DNA of 56,942 nt from Clostridia bacterium (GCA_017453325.1 JAFTKK010000011.1:1-56942); one strand, 5' to 3'. Positions 32,894 to 42,042 are shown, numbered from the stretch's first letter. Notes: generated from the sequence alone by a model not told the origin. Numbers and translations are program-made.

Positions 32894-34042
32894 ATGCAAA
32901 CGCAAAAAACGCTGAACGTGGGGCTGATCGGCTTCGGCGCCATGGGAAAAACGCACGCTTACGCCATTCAAAATCTCCCCTTCTTTTTTTCCGATCTTCC
33001 CTTTTTGGCACGCATCAAGGGCGTTACCACACGCAGCGAGGAAAAATCCCGCGCCGTGGCTGCCGCTTACGGTATTCCCGTAGCCACCACCGATGAAAAC
33101 GACTTGATCAACGACCCCGACATTGACGTGATCGACATCTGCACCCCCAACATCTGCCATTTTGAAACGGCAAAAAAGGCGCTGCTGGCAGGCAAGCACG
33201 TTTATTGTGAAAAGCCGCTTTGCGACAATGCGCAGGAGGCGCTGGCGCTGGCCGCACTTGCTAAAAAAAGCGGGCTTGTGGCCATGACTGTGTTTAACAA
33301 CCGCCACCTCACGGCCGTCATGCGCGCCAAGCAGCTCATTGAGGAGGGGCGCCTTGGTCGCATCCTGCATTTTGATATGCAATACCTCCACAATTCCTGC
33401 ATTGATCCCGACCGCACGGTAGGCTGGAAGCAGGATAGCGAGATCTGCGGGCGCGGCGGCGTGCTCTTTGACCTCGGCTCACACGTGCTTGACCTTGCCG
33501 TTTTCCTTTGCGGCAAAATGAAATCCGTCAGCGCCCAAGGGCAAATCGCCTACCCTACGCACAAAAAAGCGAACGGCGAGGATTGGCAAACAAACGCCCC
33601 CGAGGCCTTTTATATGATGCTGGAAACAACAGAGGGCGCCCACGGCATGGTCACGGTCAGCAAGCTGACAACGGGCGCGAACGACGACCTTAGCTTCGCC
33701 GTTTACGGCGAGCGCGGCTCACTGCGCTTTTCCCTCATGCAACCGAATTTTCTTGAGTTTTACGATGCCACCGCACCGGGCAAGCCGCAGGGCGGTGTGC
33801 GCGGATATACCGCGATCGAGTGCGTCGGACGCGCGCCCGCACCCGCAGGCAGCTTTCCCTCTCCCAAAGCACCCACCGGCTGGCTATGGGGGCACGTGAT
33901 GAGCATTTACCGCTTATTTGACGCCGTTTACCGCGGCACACCCGTCTCTCCCGATTTCACCGACGGTGCCTACGTGCAGCATCTGATGGAGCTGGCGCTG
34001 CGCGCCGACGAGCAAAAATGCCGACTGGAGGTGGAGCCATGA
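32894..34042 (+). CDS. Gfo/Idh/MocA family oxidoreductase
   Basis: This is an NAD(P)-dependent sugar or inositol dehydrogenase-like enzyme of unknown substrate. The 382 residues begin with a Rossmann fold, GLIGFGAMGKTH (10-21), followed by the family hallmark EKPLCDN (E106-K107-P108). The C-terminal half is the beta-sheet dimerisation and substrate domain; GGVLFDLGSHVLDL contains the conserved Asp and His. The RBS is AAGGAGAG. The stop overlaps the coaE start (ATGA). No sugar transport gene is nearby to suggest the substrate. Confidence 0.87.
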   Translation: MQTQKTLNVGLIGFGAMGKTHAYAIQNLPFFFSDLPFLARIKGVTTRSEEKSRAVAAAYGIPVATTDENDLINDPDIDVIDICTPNICHFETAKKALLAGKHVYCEKPLCDNAQEALALAALAKKSGLVAMTVFNNRHLTAVMRAKQLIEEGRLGRILHFDMQYLHNSCIDPDRTVGWKQDSEICGRGGVLFDLGSHVLDLAVFLCGKMKSVSAQGQIAYPTHKKANGEDWQTNAPEAFYMMLETTEGAHGMVTVSKLTTGANDDLSFAVYGERGSLRFSLMQPNFLEFYDATAPGKPQGGVRGYTAIECVGRAPAPAGSFPSPKAPTGWLWGHVMSIYRLFDAVYRGTPVSPDFTDGAYVQHLMELALRADEQKCRLEVEP

Positions 34043-34650
34043 AGGTCATTGGACTGACAGGCCCCAGCGGTGCGGGCAAAAGCCTTGTCGCCGAGATTTT
34101 GGCAAGCTACGGCATTCCCGTGATCAATGCCGACGAGGTCTATCACGATATCCTCTCGCGCGGTGACGCTTGTACCGAAGAGCTTGCCGATGCCTTCGGA
34201 GAGAACATTTTGGACGCGGGCGGCCTGGTATGTCGCGCTGCATTGGCAGATGCCGTGTTTGGGAAACCGAATACACCGGCTCTTTTGCATACTTTGAATA
34301 CAATCACCCATAAATATGTTATGAGCGAGATCAAAAAAAGGTTGCAGCAATGCCGAAAGGCAAGCAACCGTGCGGCGGTGCTTGATGCGCCCCTCTTATT
34401 TGAGGCAAACGCTCATCTCGAATGTGATGTGGTCATTGGTGTGCTGGCATCTTACCAAAAGCGTCTTTCGCGTATCCTTTCGCGCGATCATCTGACCCCC
34501 GAGGCGGCAGAAAAACGCCTTGCCGCCGGTAAGGATGACGATTTTTATCGCACCCGCTGCGATCACATTCTCATCAATAACGACGATGCGGCCGAGCTCA
34601 AAAAAAAGATCGAGCAGCTGCTGATCGAAACGGGAGTGGGGATCGATTGA
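34039..34650 (+). CDS. coaE: Dephospho-CoA kinase
   Basis: CoaE phosphorylates dephospho-CoA, the last step of coenzyme A synthesis. I chose ATG 34039, which overlaps the previous stop. The 203 residues carry the P-loop GPSGAGKS (8-15), NADEVYHD (the substrate-binding Asp) near 33-40, the LIDAPLLFEA-like segment VLDAPLLFEAN, and a lid region with QKRLSRILSRD. The TTGA overlap with the next gene makes transglycosylase translation coupled to it. Confidence 0.93.
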   Translation: MKVIGLTGPSGAGKSLVAEILASYGIPVINADEVYHDILSRGDACTEELADAFGENILDAGGLVCRAALADAVFGKPNTPALLHTLNTITHKYVMSEIKKRLQQCRKASNRAAVLDAPLLFEANAHLECDVVIGVLASYQKRLSRILSRDHLTPEAAEKRLAAGKDDDFYRTRCDHILINNDDAAELKKKIEQLLIETGVGID

Positions 34651-35228
34651 AGAAAACGGAAAAGGGACGCCGTCTTTGTGCGGCTTTGGCTCTGCTGCTT
34701 GGCCTTGCTTGCCTTTCGGCCTGCCTGTTTGATTTCTGTGCCGACCGTCGCCGCAACGCGCGCGAGGCCAAGGTTTACGATGCGGTCCTCTCCTCTGCTG
34801 CAGCTTACGGCGTGTCGCCCGCGCTGGTACTCGCCGTTGTGCGCACCGAGAGTGATTTTTTTGAAAACGCCGTCTCGGATGCAGGCGCCATGGGATTGAT
34901 GCAGCTGATGCCCGATACCTTTTCTTATCTGCGCGACGAGCATTTTGCGGAGTCGCTGCCCGACACGGCCGTGTGGGAGCCCGCCGTCAATATTCGTTAC
35001 GGAACCTACTATCTTGCGTATTTATACGACCGCTTCGGCAATTGGCAAGCGACGCTTGCCGCCTACAACGCGGGCGAGGGGCGCGTGGCCGATTGGCTCT
35101 GCGATCCTACGCTCTCCCCCGACGGTAAGTCTCTGACCGATATCCCGTATCCCGAAACCAAGGCTTACGTTGCCAAGGTTCTTTCACACTACCGTGCTTA
35201 TCTTGAAAAATACCACTTTAAGGAGTAA
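34647..35228 (+). CDS. Lytic transglycosylase, SLT domain, probable lipoprotein
   Basis: This enzyme cleaves the glycan strands of peptidoglycan. TTG 34647 overlaps the coaE stop. The N terminus is basic then hydrophobic and ends in ACLSAC, so a lipobox with Cys26 as lipid anchor is likely. The 193 residues contain the SLT core VVRTESDFFENAVSDAGAMG with catalytic E68, then LMQLMPDT and LAAYNAGEGRV near 143-153. It is a short, single-domain Slt70-like protein of the kind often found behind coaE in Clostridia. Confidence 0.9.
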   Translation: MKKTEKGRRLCAALALLLGLACLSACLFDFCADRRRNAREAKVYDAVLSSAAAYGVSPALVLAVVRTESDFFENAVSDAGAMGLMQLMPDTFSYLRDEHFAESLPDTAVWEPAVNIRYGTYYLAYLYDRFGNWQATLAAYNAGEGRVADWLCDPTLSPDGKSLTDIPYPETKAYVAKVLSHYRAYLEKYHFKE

Positions 35229-35230
35229 TT

Positions 35231-36619
35231 ATGAACGCCAAGGAACTTTCCGAAAAGCTGCTCTACCGTAAAAAGAGCGTTTATCAAAGAAAAACCGAGC
35301 AGGATGTGGACAACGCCTTTGCTTATGCCAAGGGCTACGCCGCTTATCTTGACGCTGCCAAAACCGAGCGCGAGGCGGTTTCCGCCTCCATCGCCATGGC
35401 GGAAAAGCAGGGCTTTCTTCCCTACACCTTCGGTATGCCCCTGAAGGCAGGTGACAAATATTATTACAACAACCGCGACAAAAACCTTTATCTGTTTGTC
35501 ATTGGCAGCGATCCCATCGAGTGCGGCATCCGCATCAGCGCTGCGCACATTGATTCGCCCCGCCTCGACCTCAAGGCATGCCCGCTTTACGAGGATAGCG
35601 GCATGAGCTTTTTCAAGACCCATTATTACGGCGGCATCCGCAAGTATCAATGGGTGGCCACCCCGCTTGCCCTGCACGGCGTGATCGTGAAGGCAGACGG
35701 CACCGTGCTTAACGTGTGCGTAGGCGAGGATGAGGCCGACCCCGTCTTTTATATCAACGATCTCTTGCCCCACCTCGGTCACGAGACCGACAAAAAGCCG
35801 CTTGGCGAAGCCATCCCCGGCGAAAAGCTGAATATCTTGATCGGCAGCCGCCCGTACGGTGACGGCACCGAGAGCGAGAGCATCAAGCTTGGCACCCTTG
35901 CGTTGCTGCATGAAAAATACGGCATCACCGAGGAGGATTTTCTCTCGGCAGAGCTTTCCATTGTGCCCGCCCTCAAGGCGCGTGACATCGGCTTTGACCG
36001 TTCCTTGATCGGTGCCTACGGACACGACGACCGCGTGTGCGCCTATCCCGCGCTGACCGCAATTCTGAACGAAAGCGCTCCGAAAAACACGCTGATGTGC
36101 GTTCTTGCCGACAAGGAAGAAACGGGCAGCGAGGGCAACACGGGCATGAAGAGTGCCCTTTTGCCCGATCTCATCACCGAAATTGCCAAGGCGCTGGGCG
36201 GCAATCCTGCCGTGGTGCGCGCCAACTCCAAGTGCCTGTCGGCCGACGTTTCCTGTGCCTTTGACCCCAATTTTGCCGATGCCTTTGAAAAGCGCAACAC
36301 CCCGCTGCTTTCCTGTGGCGTGGTGCTGACCAAATACACGGGCTCTCGCGGCAAATCCTCCACCAACGATGCGGGCGCCGAGTATATCGGCTGGCTGCGC
36401 CGCGTGATGGACGAAGCGGGCGTGGTGTGGCAAACGGGTGAGCTTGGCAAGGTAGACGGCGGCGGTGGCGGCACGGTTGCCAAATATATCGCAGGCCACA
36501 ATATCGAGACCGTTGATCTCGGCGTGCCCGTGATCTCGATGCACGCGCCCTGCGAGGTCGTTTCCAAGGTAGACGTATACGAGACCTATCTTGCGTTCTC
36601 TGCCTTCCTGCGTGCCTGA
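35231..36619 (+). CDS. M18 family aminopeptidase
   Basis: This zinc metallo-aminopeptidase releases N-terminal residues, typically acidic ones, from peptides in the cytosol. The 462 residues have the metal ligands expected for M18: AAHIDSPRLDLK (H106, D108), a bridging Asp further on, and KEETGSEGNTG near 296-306 with the catalytic Glu. GHDDRVCAY and MHAPCEV near the end fit the family. The ATG follows AAGGAG with 2 bases between it and the preceding gene's stop. It ends by sharing a base with the prfA start. Confidence 0.92.
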   Translation: MNAKELSEKLLYRKKSVYQRKTEQDVDNAFAYAKGYAAYLDAAKTEREAVSASIAMAEKQGFLPYTFGMPLKAGDKYYYNNRDKNLYLFVIGSDPIECGIRISAAHIDSPRLDLKACPLYEDSGMSFFKTHYYGGIRKYQWVATPLALHGVIVKADGTVLNVCVGEDEADPVFYINDLLPHLGHETDKKPLGEAIPGEKLNILIGSRPYGDGTESESIKLGTLALLHEKYGITEEDFLSAELSIVPALKARDIGFDRSLIGAYGHDDRVCAYPALTAILNESAPKNTLMCVLADKEETGSEGNTGMKSALLPDLITEIAKALGGNPAVVRANSKCLSADVSCAFDPNFADAFEKRNTPLLSCGVVLTKYTGSRGKSSTNDAGAEYIGWLRRVMDEAGVVWQTGELGKVDGGGGGTVAKYIAGHNIETVDLGVPVISMHAPCEVVSKVDVYETYLAFSAFLRA

Positions 36620-37686
36620 TGTTTGATAAATTAGATACTGCGGCGGCGCGCTTTCGCGAGCTGGAGGGTCGCATGGCCGATCCCGCTGTGATTGCGGACA
36701 ACACCCTTTACACATCGCTGATGAAGGAATACCGCCGCCTTGAGCCGATTGCGGCCGCGTACGAGCGTTATCAGACGCTCAAGACCGCGCTGGCCGAGAC
36801 ACGTGAGCTTGCAATCACGGCAGACGACCGCGAAATGCGGGAGCTGGCGCTTGAGGAGCAGGAAAGCCTGCGCGAGGCGCTGAGCGCCACCGAGCAGGAG
36901 CTTAAGGTCTTTCTGCTTCCCCGCGACCCGAATGACGACCGCAACGTGATCGTGGAGATCCGCGCAGGCGCGGGCGGTGAGGAAGCGGCCCTCTTTGCGG
37001 CGGTGCTTTACCGTATGTATACCATGTATGCCGAAAATGCGGGCTTTAAGACTGCGCGCATGAGCCAGAACGAAACCGAGCTTGGCGGCTTTCGCGAGAT
37101 TGTGTTTCAGGTAGAGGGCGACGGTGCCTATTCCCGCTTTAAATTTGAGTCGGGCGTGCACCGCGTGCAGCGCGTGCCCGTCACCGAATCGCAGGGACGC
37201 ATTCAGACCTCCACCGTCACCGTAGCCGTGCTGCCCGAGGCAGAGGCCGTTGACGTGGAAATCAACCCCGCCGATATCGTGATGGAATCCTGCAAGAGCA
37301 GCGGTGCGGGCGGTCAGCACATCAATAAAACCGAATCCGCCGTGCGCCTCACGCACAAGCCCACGGGCATCGTGGTGGAGTGCCAGGAGGAGCGCAGCCA
37401 ATTCAAAAACCGCGACAAGGCCCTCAAAATGCTTTACACCAAGCTGCTTGACATCAAGCGTACCGAGCAGGAAAACAAGATCGCGGGCGAACGCCGCACC
37501 CAGGTGGGCACGGGTGACCGCAGCGAGCGTATCCGTACCTACAACTATCCCCAGGGGCGCATGACCGACCACCGCATTGGCCTCACGCTCTATTCCCTTG
37601 ATAAAATTTTGAACGGCAATATCGGTGACGTGATCGACGCGCTGATTGCCGCCGATACTGCGCTGAAAATGCAAGAACAAGCATAA
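36619..37686 (+). CDS. prfA: Peptide chain release factor 1
   Basis: RF1 ends translation at UAA and UAG. The 355 residues carry the stop-codon-reading tripeptide PVT within RVPVTESQGR and the GGQ motif at 231-233, which triggers peptidyl-tRNA hydrolysis. The PxT motif distinguishes RF1 from RF2 (SPF). The start ATG shares its A with the upstream TGA. No prmC methyltransferase gene is next to it, unlike in many bacteria; tsaC follows directly. Confidence 0.96.
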   Translation: MFDKLDTAAARFRELEGRMADPAVIADNTLYTSLMKEYRRLEPIAAAYERYQTLKTALAETRELAITADDREMRELALEEQESLREALSATEQELKVFLLPRDPNDDRNVIVEIRAGAGGEEAALFAAVLYRMYTMYAENAGFKTARMSQNETELGGFREIVFQVEGDGAYSRFKFESGVHRVQRVPVTESQGRIQTSTVTVAVLPEAEAVDVEINPADIVMESCKSSGAGGQHINKTESAVRLTHKPTGIVVECQEERSQFKNRDKALKMLYTKLLDIKRTEQENKIAGERRTQVGTGDRSERIRTYNYPQGRMTDHRIGLTLYSLDKILNGNIGDVIDALIAADTALKMQEQA

Positions 37687-37697
37687 AAGGAGCTCCT

Positions 37698-38738
37698 TTG
37701 AAAACCGAATTTTTAGTAATCGACGATCTCGCCGCGCAGGCACACGACATAGCCCGCGCCGCTGACGTCATTCGTCGTGGCGGCTTGGTGGTATTTCCCA
37801 CCGAAACCGTATACGGCCTCGGTGCCGACGCCACAAGCGAAGCGGCAGCAAAGGCCATTTACGCGGCAAAGGGTCGCCCCTCCGACAATCCGCTTATCAT
37901 TCACGTGGCCACCCCTGCGGACGCAGAGCGATACGCCATTACCAATGATACCTATTATAAGCTGGCCGCGCAATTTATGCCGGGGCCGCTGACGGTGATC
38001 CTGCCCAAAAAGGATACCGTTCCCTTGGCCGTGACAGGCGGGCTTGACACGGTTGCCATCCGTTGCCCCGCGCACCCCGTGGCGCAGGCGCTGATCAAGG
38101 CCGCAGGCGTTGGCATTGCCGCGCCGTCCGCCAACCGTTCGGGACGCCCCTCTCCCACACTTGCCGCGCACGCGCGCGAGGATCTTGACGGGCGCGTTGA
38201 TATGATTCTTGACGGCGGTGCTGCCGAGGTGGGACTCGAATCCACCATCGTGGCGCTCGACGGCGATGTGGGCACGCTCCTGCGTCCCGGTGCCGTAACC
38301 TACGATGCGCTTTGCTGCGTGTGCCGTGAGGTGCGCGTGGCCGAGGCCGTGGCGGACAAGCTGGCCGAGGATGCACGCCCACTCTCGCCCGGTATGAAAT
38401 ACCGCCACTACGCCCCCCGCGCCTCGCTCACTTTGCTTGACGGTGAAAAAGAGGACGTGACCCGCTTTTTGGTACAGGCCGCAAGCGACCCTCACGTCGG
38501 CATTCTTTGCTATGACGAGGAGATCCCGCTTTTTGGCAAGGGGGCAAGGCTCTTCCCCATCGGCGCCGCCGAGGATCTCGGGGCGCAGGCACACCGCTTT
38601 TTTGCGGTGCTGCGCGAGGTGGATGCGCACCCCGAAATTACCGCACTCTATGCACATCTGCCGCCAAAGGATGGCCTCGGGCTTGCCCTGTTTAACCGTT
38701 CCATCCGTGCCGCGGCTCATACGATAAAGAAAGTTTAG
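37698..38738 (+). CDS. tsaC: Threonylcarbamoyl-AMP synthase (Sua5-type)
   Basis: This enzyme makes threonylcarbamoyl-AMP from threonine, bicarbonate and ATP for t6A37 in ANN-decoding tRNA. The start is TTG 37698 after AAAGGAG; no ATG is near. The 346 residues include the YrdC core with FPTETVYGLGADA (33-45) and KGRPSDNPL (58-66), and PSANRSGRPSPT near 146. The linker SPGMKYRHYAPRA and a Sua5 domain of about 110 residues follow, so this is the long form. The gene order prfA-tsaC is common in Bacillota. The usual partners tsaB, tsaE and canonical tsaD are outside the window. Confidence 0.94.
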   Translation: MKTEFLVIDDLAAQAHDIARAADVIRRGGLVVFPTETVYGLGADATSEAAAKAIYAAKGRPSDNPLIIHVATPADAERYAITNDTYYKLAAQFMPGPLTVILPKKDTVPLAVTGGLDTVAIRCPAHPVAQALIKAAGVGIAAPSANRSGRPSPTLAAHAREDLDGRVDMILDGGAAEVGLESTIVALDGDVGTLLRPGAVTYDALCCVCREVRVAEAVADKLAEDARPLSPGMKYRHYAPRASLTLLDGEKEDVTRFLVQAASDPHVGILCYDEEIPLFGKGARLFPIGAAEDLGAQAHRFFAVLREVDAHPEITALYAHLPPKDGLGLALFNRSIRAAAHTIKKV

Positions 38739-38758
38739 TAAGAAAGGACAGATACGAG

Positions 38759-41014
38759 ATGGCTAAGAAAAAATCCGCGCCCGTAACAGAACTGTCTAAA
38801 ATCATTCCCGCGCCTACCATCCCGCAGCCGATCACCGAAACGATTGAAAAAAACTACATGCCTTACGTGATGAGCGTGATCGTGTCGCGCGCCATTCCCG
38901 AGATCGACGGTCTGAAGCCCTCTCACCGCAAGCTGCTTTATACCATGTATAAAATGGGCCTGCTGACGGGCAACCGCACCAAGAGTGCCAATATCGTGGG
39001 ACAGACGATGAAGCTGAACCCCCACGGTGACGCCGCGATCTATGAAACGATGGTACGTCTCACACGCGGTCATGCGGCGCTGCTCTACCCTCTGGTCGAT
39101 TCCAAGGGCAGCTTTGGCAAGCACTATTCAAGCGACATGAAGTACGCCGCCTCGCGTTATACCGAGGCAAAGCTCGATAGCTTCTGCCAAGAGCTGTTTT
39201 CCGGCATTGACAAGGATGCAGTCGATTTTGTTGATAACTACGACAACACAATGAAGGAGCCCGTGCTCCTGCCCACCACCTTCCCCAATATTCTGATCAC
39301 GCCCAACACGGGCATTGCGGTGGGCATGGCCTCCAATATCTGCTCCTTTAACCTCGCTGAGATCTGTGACGGCACCATTGCCCTTCTCAAAAACCCCAAA
39401 ACCTCCACAGACAAGCTGCTTGATATCATCAAGGCGCCCGATTTTTCCAACGGCGGCCTCATTATTTACGACCGCGAGCAGATGCGTCGCATTTACGAGA
39501 CGGGACAGGGCAGCTTCCGCATTCGCGCCCGTTACACCTACGACAAAGCAAACAACTGCATCGAAATTCTGCAAATTCCCTATTACACCAGCATCGAAGC
39601 GATCCTTGACAGCATTGCCGCGCTGGTCAAGGACGGCAAGATCAAGGAGATCGTTGATTTCCGCGACGAGATCGACTTAAACGGCTTTAAGCTGACGCTT
39701 GACCTCAGACGCGGCACCGACCCCGATAAGCTGATGAACCGTCTGTTCAAGCTCACCAGCCTTGAGGATAACTGCAAGTGCAACTTCAACGTGCTGATCG
39801 ATTCCGTGCCGCGCCAGCTCGGTGTGGTGGATATTTTGAAGGAGTGGATCATTTTCCGCACCGAGTGCGTGCGCCGCGAGCTGCGCTTTGATCTGAAAAA
39901 GAAGCAGGACCGCCTGCATCTGGTCACGGGTCTTGGCAAGATCCTGCTGGATATTGATAAGGCCGTGCGCATCATCCGTCATGCCGAGAGCGACGACGTG
40001 GTCGTACCCGAGCTGATGAAGGGCTTTGGCATTGACGAGGTGCAGGCCGAATATATCGCCAACATCAAGCTGCGCAACCTCAACAAGAAATACATCATCA
40101 ACTGCATTGAGGAGATGGAAGCCCTCAAAAAGGCCATCGCCGAGTACGAGGAGATTCTCGGTGACGAGCTGAAGCTGCGCGCCAAGATCGCCGCACAGCT
40201 GACCGAGATCAAGAAGAAATACGCCGAGCCCCGTCGCTCGCAGCTGATCTTTGCCTCGGATATTCCCGAGGAGGAGGAAGAAACAACGGTTGAGAATTAC
40301 CCCGTGCGTCTCGTGCTGACCAAGGAGGGCTACTTCAAAAAGATCACCTTCCAATCCCTGCGCGGCAACGACGAGCAAAAGCTCAAGGAGGGCGACAGCA
40401 TTCTGCAGCTCTTTGATGCCGAAAACAAGGATAATCTGCTGATCTTCACCGATAAGGCGCAGGTCTACCGCGTCCCTGTTGACGATTTTGACACCACCAA
40501 GGCCTCGGCAATGGGTGACTTCCTCAACGCCAAGCTCGGCATGGATAAGGATGAGCGCCCGATCTTTATGCACGTGCAAAACACCTACCCGGAGGGTGAA
40601 AACATGGTGTTTGTGTTTGCCAACGGCAAGGGTGTGCGCGTGCCCATCACCGCTTATGAGGTCAAGGGCAACCGTCGCAAGCTGACGGGCGCCTTCTCTA
40701 AAACCGCCCCCATCGTGGGCGCGTTCTATGAGGTTGAAAAGCATCCCCTTGAGCTGATGCTGCTCTCGGATGCCGACCGCGCCATCGTGATCAAATCCTC
40801 CCTCATCCCCGTGATGACCACACGCTCCTCGGGCGGTGTAACGCTGATGAGCCTTGGCAGGAAAGAAACCTGCGTCACAGAGGCGCTGACCGACTTTGCC
40901 GCACGCTACGGTGACGGCAAGGGCTACCGCAAGAATAAGATTCCCGCTATGGGTGTTTTGTTAAATGAAAAAAATATTGACGCCATGCAGCTCCGCATGG
41001 ACGACACGCTTTAA
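38759..41014 (+). CDS. Type II DNA topoisomerase subunit A (ParC/GyrA family)
   Basis: This is the DNA breakage-reunion subunit of gyrase or topoisomerase IV. Of its 751 residues, the N-terminal part has the winged-helix and tower domains with catalytic Y134 in AASRYTEAKL. The segment PHGDAAIYETMVRL (88-101) is the quinolone-determining region, with Ala92 where E. coli GyrA has Ser83 and Glu96 where it has Asp87. The C-terminal beta-pinwheel is present (LVLTKEGYFKKI, then DKAQVYRVPVDDF). The length and no clear GyrA box favour a ParC-like protein. The B subunit is not in the window. RBS is AAAGGA. Confidence 0.9.
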   Translation: MAKKKSAPVTELSKIIPAPTIPQPITETIEKNYMPYVMSVIVSRAIPEIDGLKPSHRKLLYTMYKMGLLTGNRTKSANIVGQTMKLNPHGDAAIYETMVRLTRGHAALLYPLVDSKGSFGKHYSSDMKYAASRYTEAKLDSFCQELFSGIDKDAVDFVDNYDNTMKEPVLLPTTFPNILITPNTGIAVGMASNICSFNLAEICDGTIALLKNPKTSTDKLLDIIKAPDFSNGGLIIYDREQMRRIYETGQGSFRIRARYTYDKANNCIEILQIPYYTSIEAILDSIAALVKDGKIKEIVDFRDEIDLNGFKLTLDLRRGTDPDKLMNRLFKLTSLEDNCKCNFNVLIDSVPRQLGVVDILKEWIIFRTECVRRELRFDLKKKQDRLHLVTGLGKILLDIDKAVRIIRHAESDDVVVPELMKGFGIDEVQAEYIANIKLRNLNKKYIINCIEEMEALKKAIAEYEEILGDELKLRAKIAAQLTEIKKKYAEPRRSQLIFASDIPEEEEETTVENYPVRLVLTKEGYFKKITFQSLRGNDEQKLKEGDSILQLFDAENKDNLLIFTDKAQVYRVPVDDFDTTKASAMGDFLNAKLGMDKDERPIFMHVQNTYPEGENMVFVFANGKGVRVPITAYEVKGNRRKLTGAFSKTAPIVGAFYEVEKHPLELMLLSDADRAIVIKSSLIPVMTTRSSGGVTLMSLGRKETCVTEALTDFAARYGDGKGYRKNKIPAMGVLLNEKNIDAMQLRMDDTL

Positions 41015-41037
41015 ATTATGAAAGAAGGTAAAAAACA

Positions 41038-41223
41038 ATGAGCAACAAAAAAGCAAAGCTTTCCGCACGTATTCTGGCCATTATTCTGTGTGTACTGATG
41101 GTCGTCAGCCTGGCGTTTTACAGCATTTACATGATCGTGGATGCCATCCGCGGCGACGAGACCGAGGAAAGCGATGAGCACAATCACGCAGCAGCACCCG
41201 TTGATTACACCTTTAGTGTATAA
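41038..41223 (+). CDS. Small single-pass membrane protein, 61 aa
   Basis: Not recognised. The ATG follows GAAGG. A basic N terminus (KKAKLSAR) is followed by one membrane helix (about 11-37), then an acidic and histidine-containing tail (DETEESDEHNH) that would face outside. It starts 23 bases after the topoisomerase gene and ends before a strong terminator, so it rides on that transcript. The plain composition and RBS support a real gene; no function can be named. Confidence 0.75.
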   Translation: MSNKKAKLSARILAIILCVLMVVSLAFYSIYMIVDAIRGDETEESDEHNHAAAPVDYTFSV

Positions 41224-41273
41224 GCACGCGCGAAGCCCCTTTCGCAAAATCTCAAGCAAACGAATGACAACAT

Positions 41274-41314
41274 AAAAAAGCACCCATTGACTGACAGTCA
41301 ATGGGTGCTTTTTT
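41274..41314. terminator. Bidirectional terminator, 19-bp perfect stem
   Basis: The 19-base arms pair without mismatch around GAC and include the flanking A6 and T6 runs. It ends the + operon (topoisomerase, small membrane protein). The - strand S26 peptidase gene ends inside the right arm at 41298. Confidence 0.95.
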
Positions 41315-41786
41315 GATTACAAGCTTTTTTTCTCTTACGGTGAAGGAAGCCCCGGACGCGGCGCGGCAAAAAGCGAAGATAGCGCCACGGCATAAAGCAA
41401 TGCAGCGCAACGTACAGGCGATAGCGAAACGCCGTTACCGAAATGCGTTTTTCTCCCCGATAGATCGCGCATACGCGCGCGAGGATATTTTCCCGCGGCA
41501 CGCCGCGCTCAAGCGCCGTTTGATTGTCGCCGCAAAAAATCGGCTCGCCGTTCCCTGTCAGCTTCAGCAAGCGGTGCAGCACAAAGGTGCCGTTCTCACG
41601 CCGATACAGGCAGATATCGTGCTTTTTGGGGTGCGTGGGCGAAACCAGCACCACGCTATCCCGCCCCTCGCGCAGAAGCGGCAGCATACTGGTGCCGCGC
41701 GGCGACAGACGGAATTCCCCCCCGCTTTCGATTACCTCAAGGATGAGGGGCACGATCTCCTCCATGGAAAATTGCTTATTCTCCAA
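41298..41786 (-). CDS. S24/S26 family peptidase, Ser-His (Sec11/SipW) type
   Basis: This 162-residue protein looks like a small signal-peptidase-fold protease. RGTSMLPLL supplies the nucleophile S33. The position of the usual lysine base is taken by His in FVLHRLLKL (H71), and CGDNQ gives D87, the Ser-His-Asp pattern of archaeal and SipW-type signal peptidases. The only hydrophobic stretch is short, and the C terminus is very basic (RRVRGFLHRKRKKA), so membrane attachment is unclear. I kept TTG 41786; ATG 41765 is a possible later start. It overlaps the PqqD-like gene by 11 bases and ends the cassette with the HprK-like gene. Confidence 0.82.
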   Translation of the reverse strand: MENKQFSMEEIVPLILEVIESGGEFRLSPRGTSMLPLLREGRDSVVLVSPTHPKKHDICLYRRENGTFVLHRLLKLTGNGEPIFCGDNQTALERGVPRENILARVCAIYRGEKRISVTAFRYRLYVALHCFMPWRYLRFLPRRVRGFLHRKRKKACNQKSTH

Positions 41787-42042
41787 CGGCGCCTACCCCC
41801 ATCAAGGTTTCAATAAACTCGGTGGCGTGCGCCTTTGCGGTGGCGGCGTCGATCTCATAGGTATTTGTCATGGCACTCACCAGCTCGTCAAGGGTGATAT
41901 CCTGCTCAAGCTGATCCCAAATGAAGCTGCCCGTGTTATTCACGGATATCATGCCGTTAAAGCGCTTGGTGGCAGCGCCGACGGCCACGATCACATATTG
42001 CGGGCCGATCTTGCGCTTGATAAAATCTTTACTGCGTTTCAC
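41776..42042 (-). CDS. PqqD family protein
   Basis: This small protein of 88 residues belongs to the PqqD family, whose fold serves as the leader-binding RRE in many RiPP pathways. It starts at GTG 42042, well spaced from AAAAGGAG (42056-42049). YVIVAVGAATKRFNGMISVNNTGSFIWDQLEQDITLDEL is split here for reading: the segments FNGMISVNNTGSFIWDQL and DITLDELVSAM are the conserved parts. A helical C terminus follows. It overlaps the upstream HprK-like gene by 14 bases and the downstream peptidase gene by 11, so the three proteins are made together. No precursor peptide or radical SAM gene is visible nearby. Confidence 0.85.
   Translation of the reverse strand: MKRSKDFIKRKIGPQYVIVAVGAATKRFNGMISVNNTGSFIWDQLEQDITLDELVSAMTNTYEIDAATAKAHATEFIETLMGVGAVGE

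Noticed and set aside
35198..36715. 505-codon open frame on the minus strand
   Set aside because: It lies antisense to the M18 aminopeptidase and the prfA start, which both have clear motifs and RBS.
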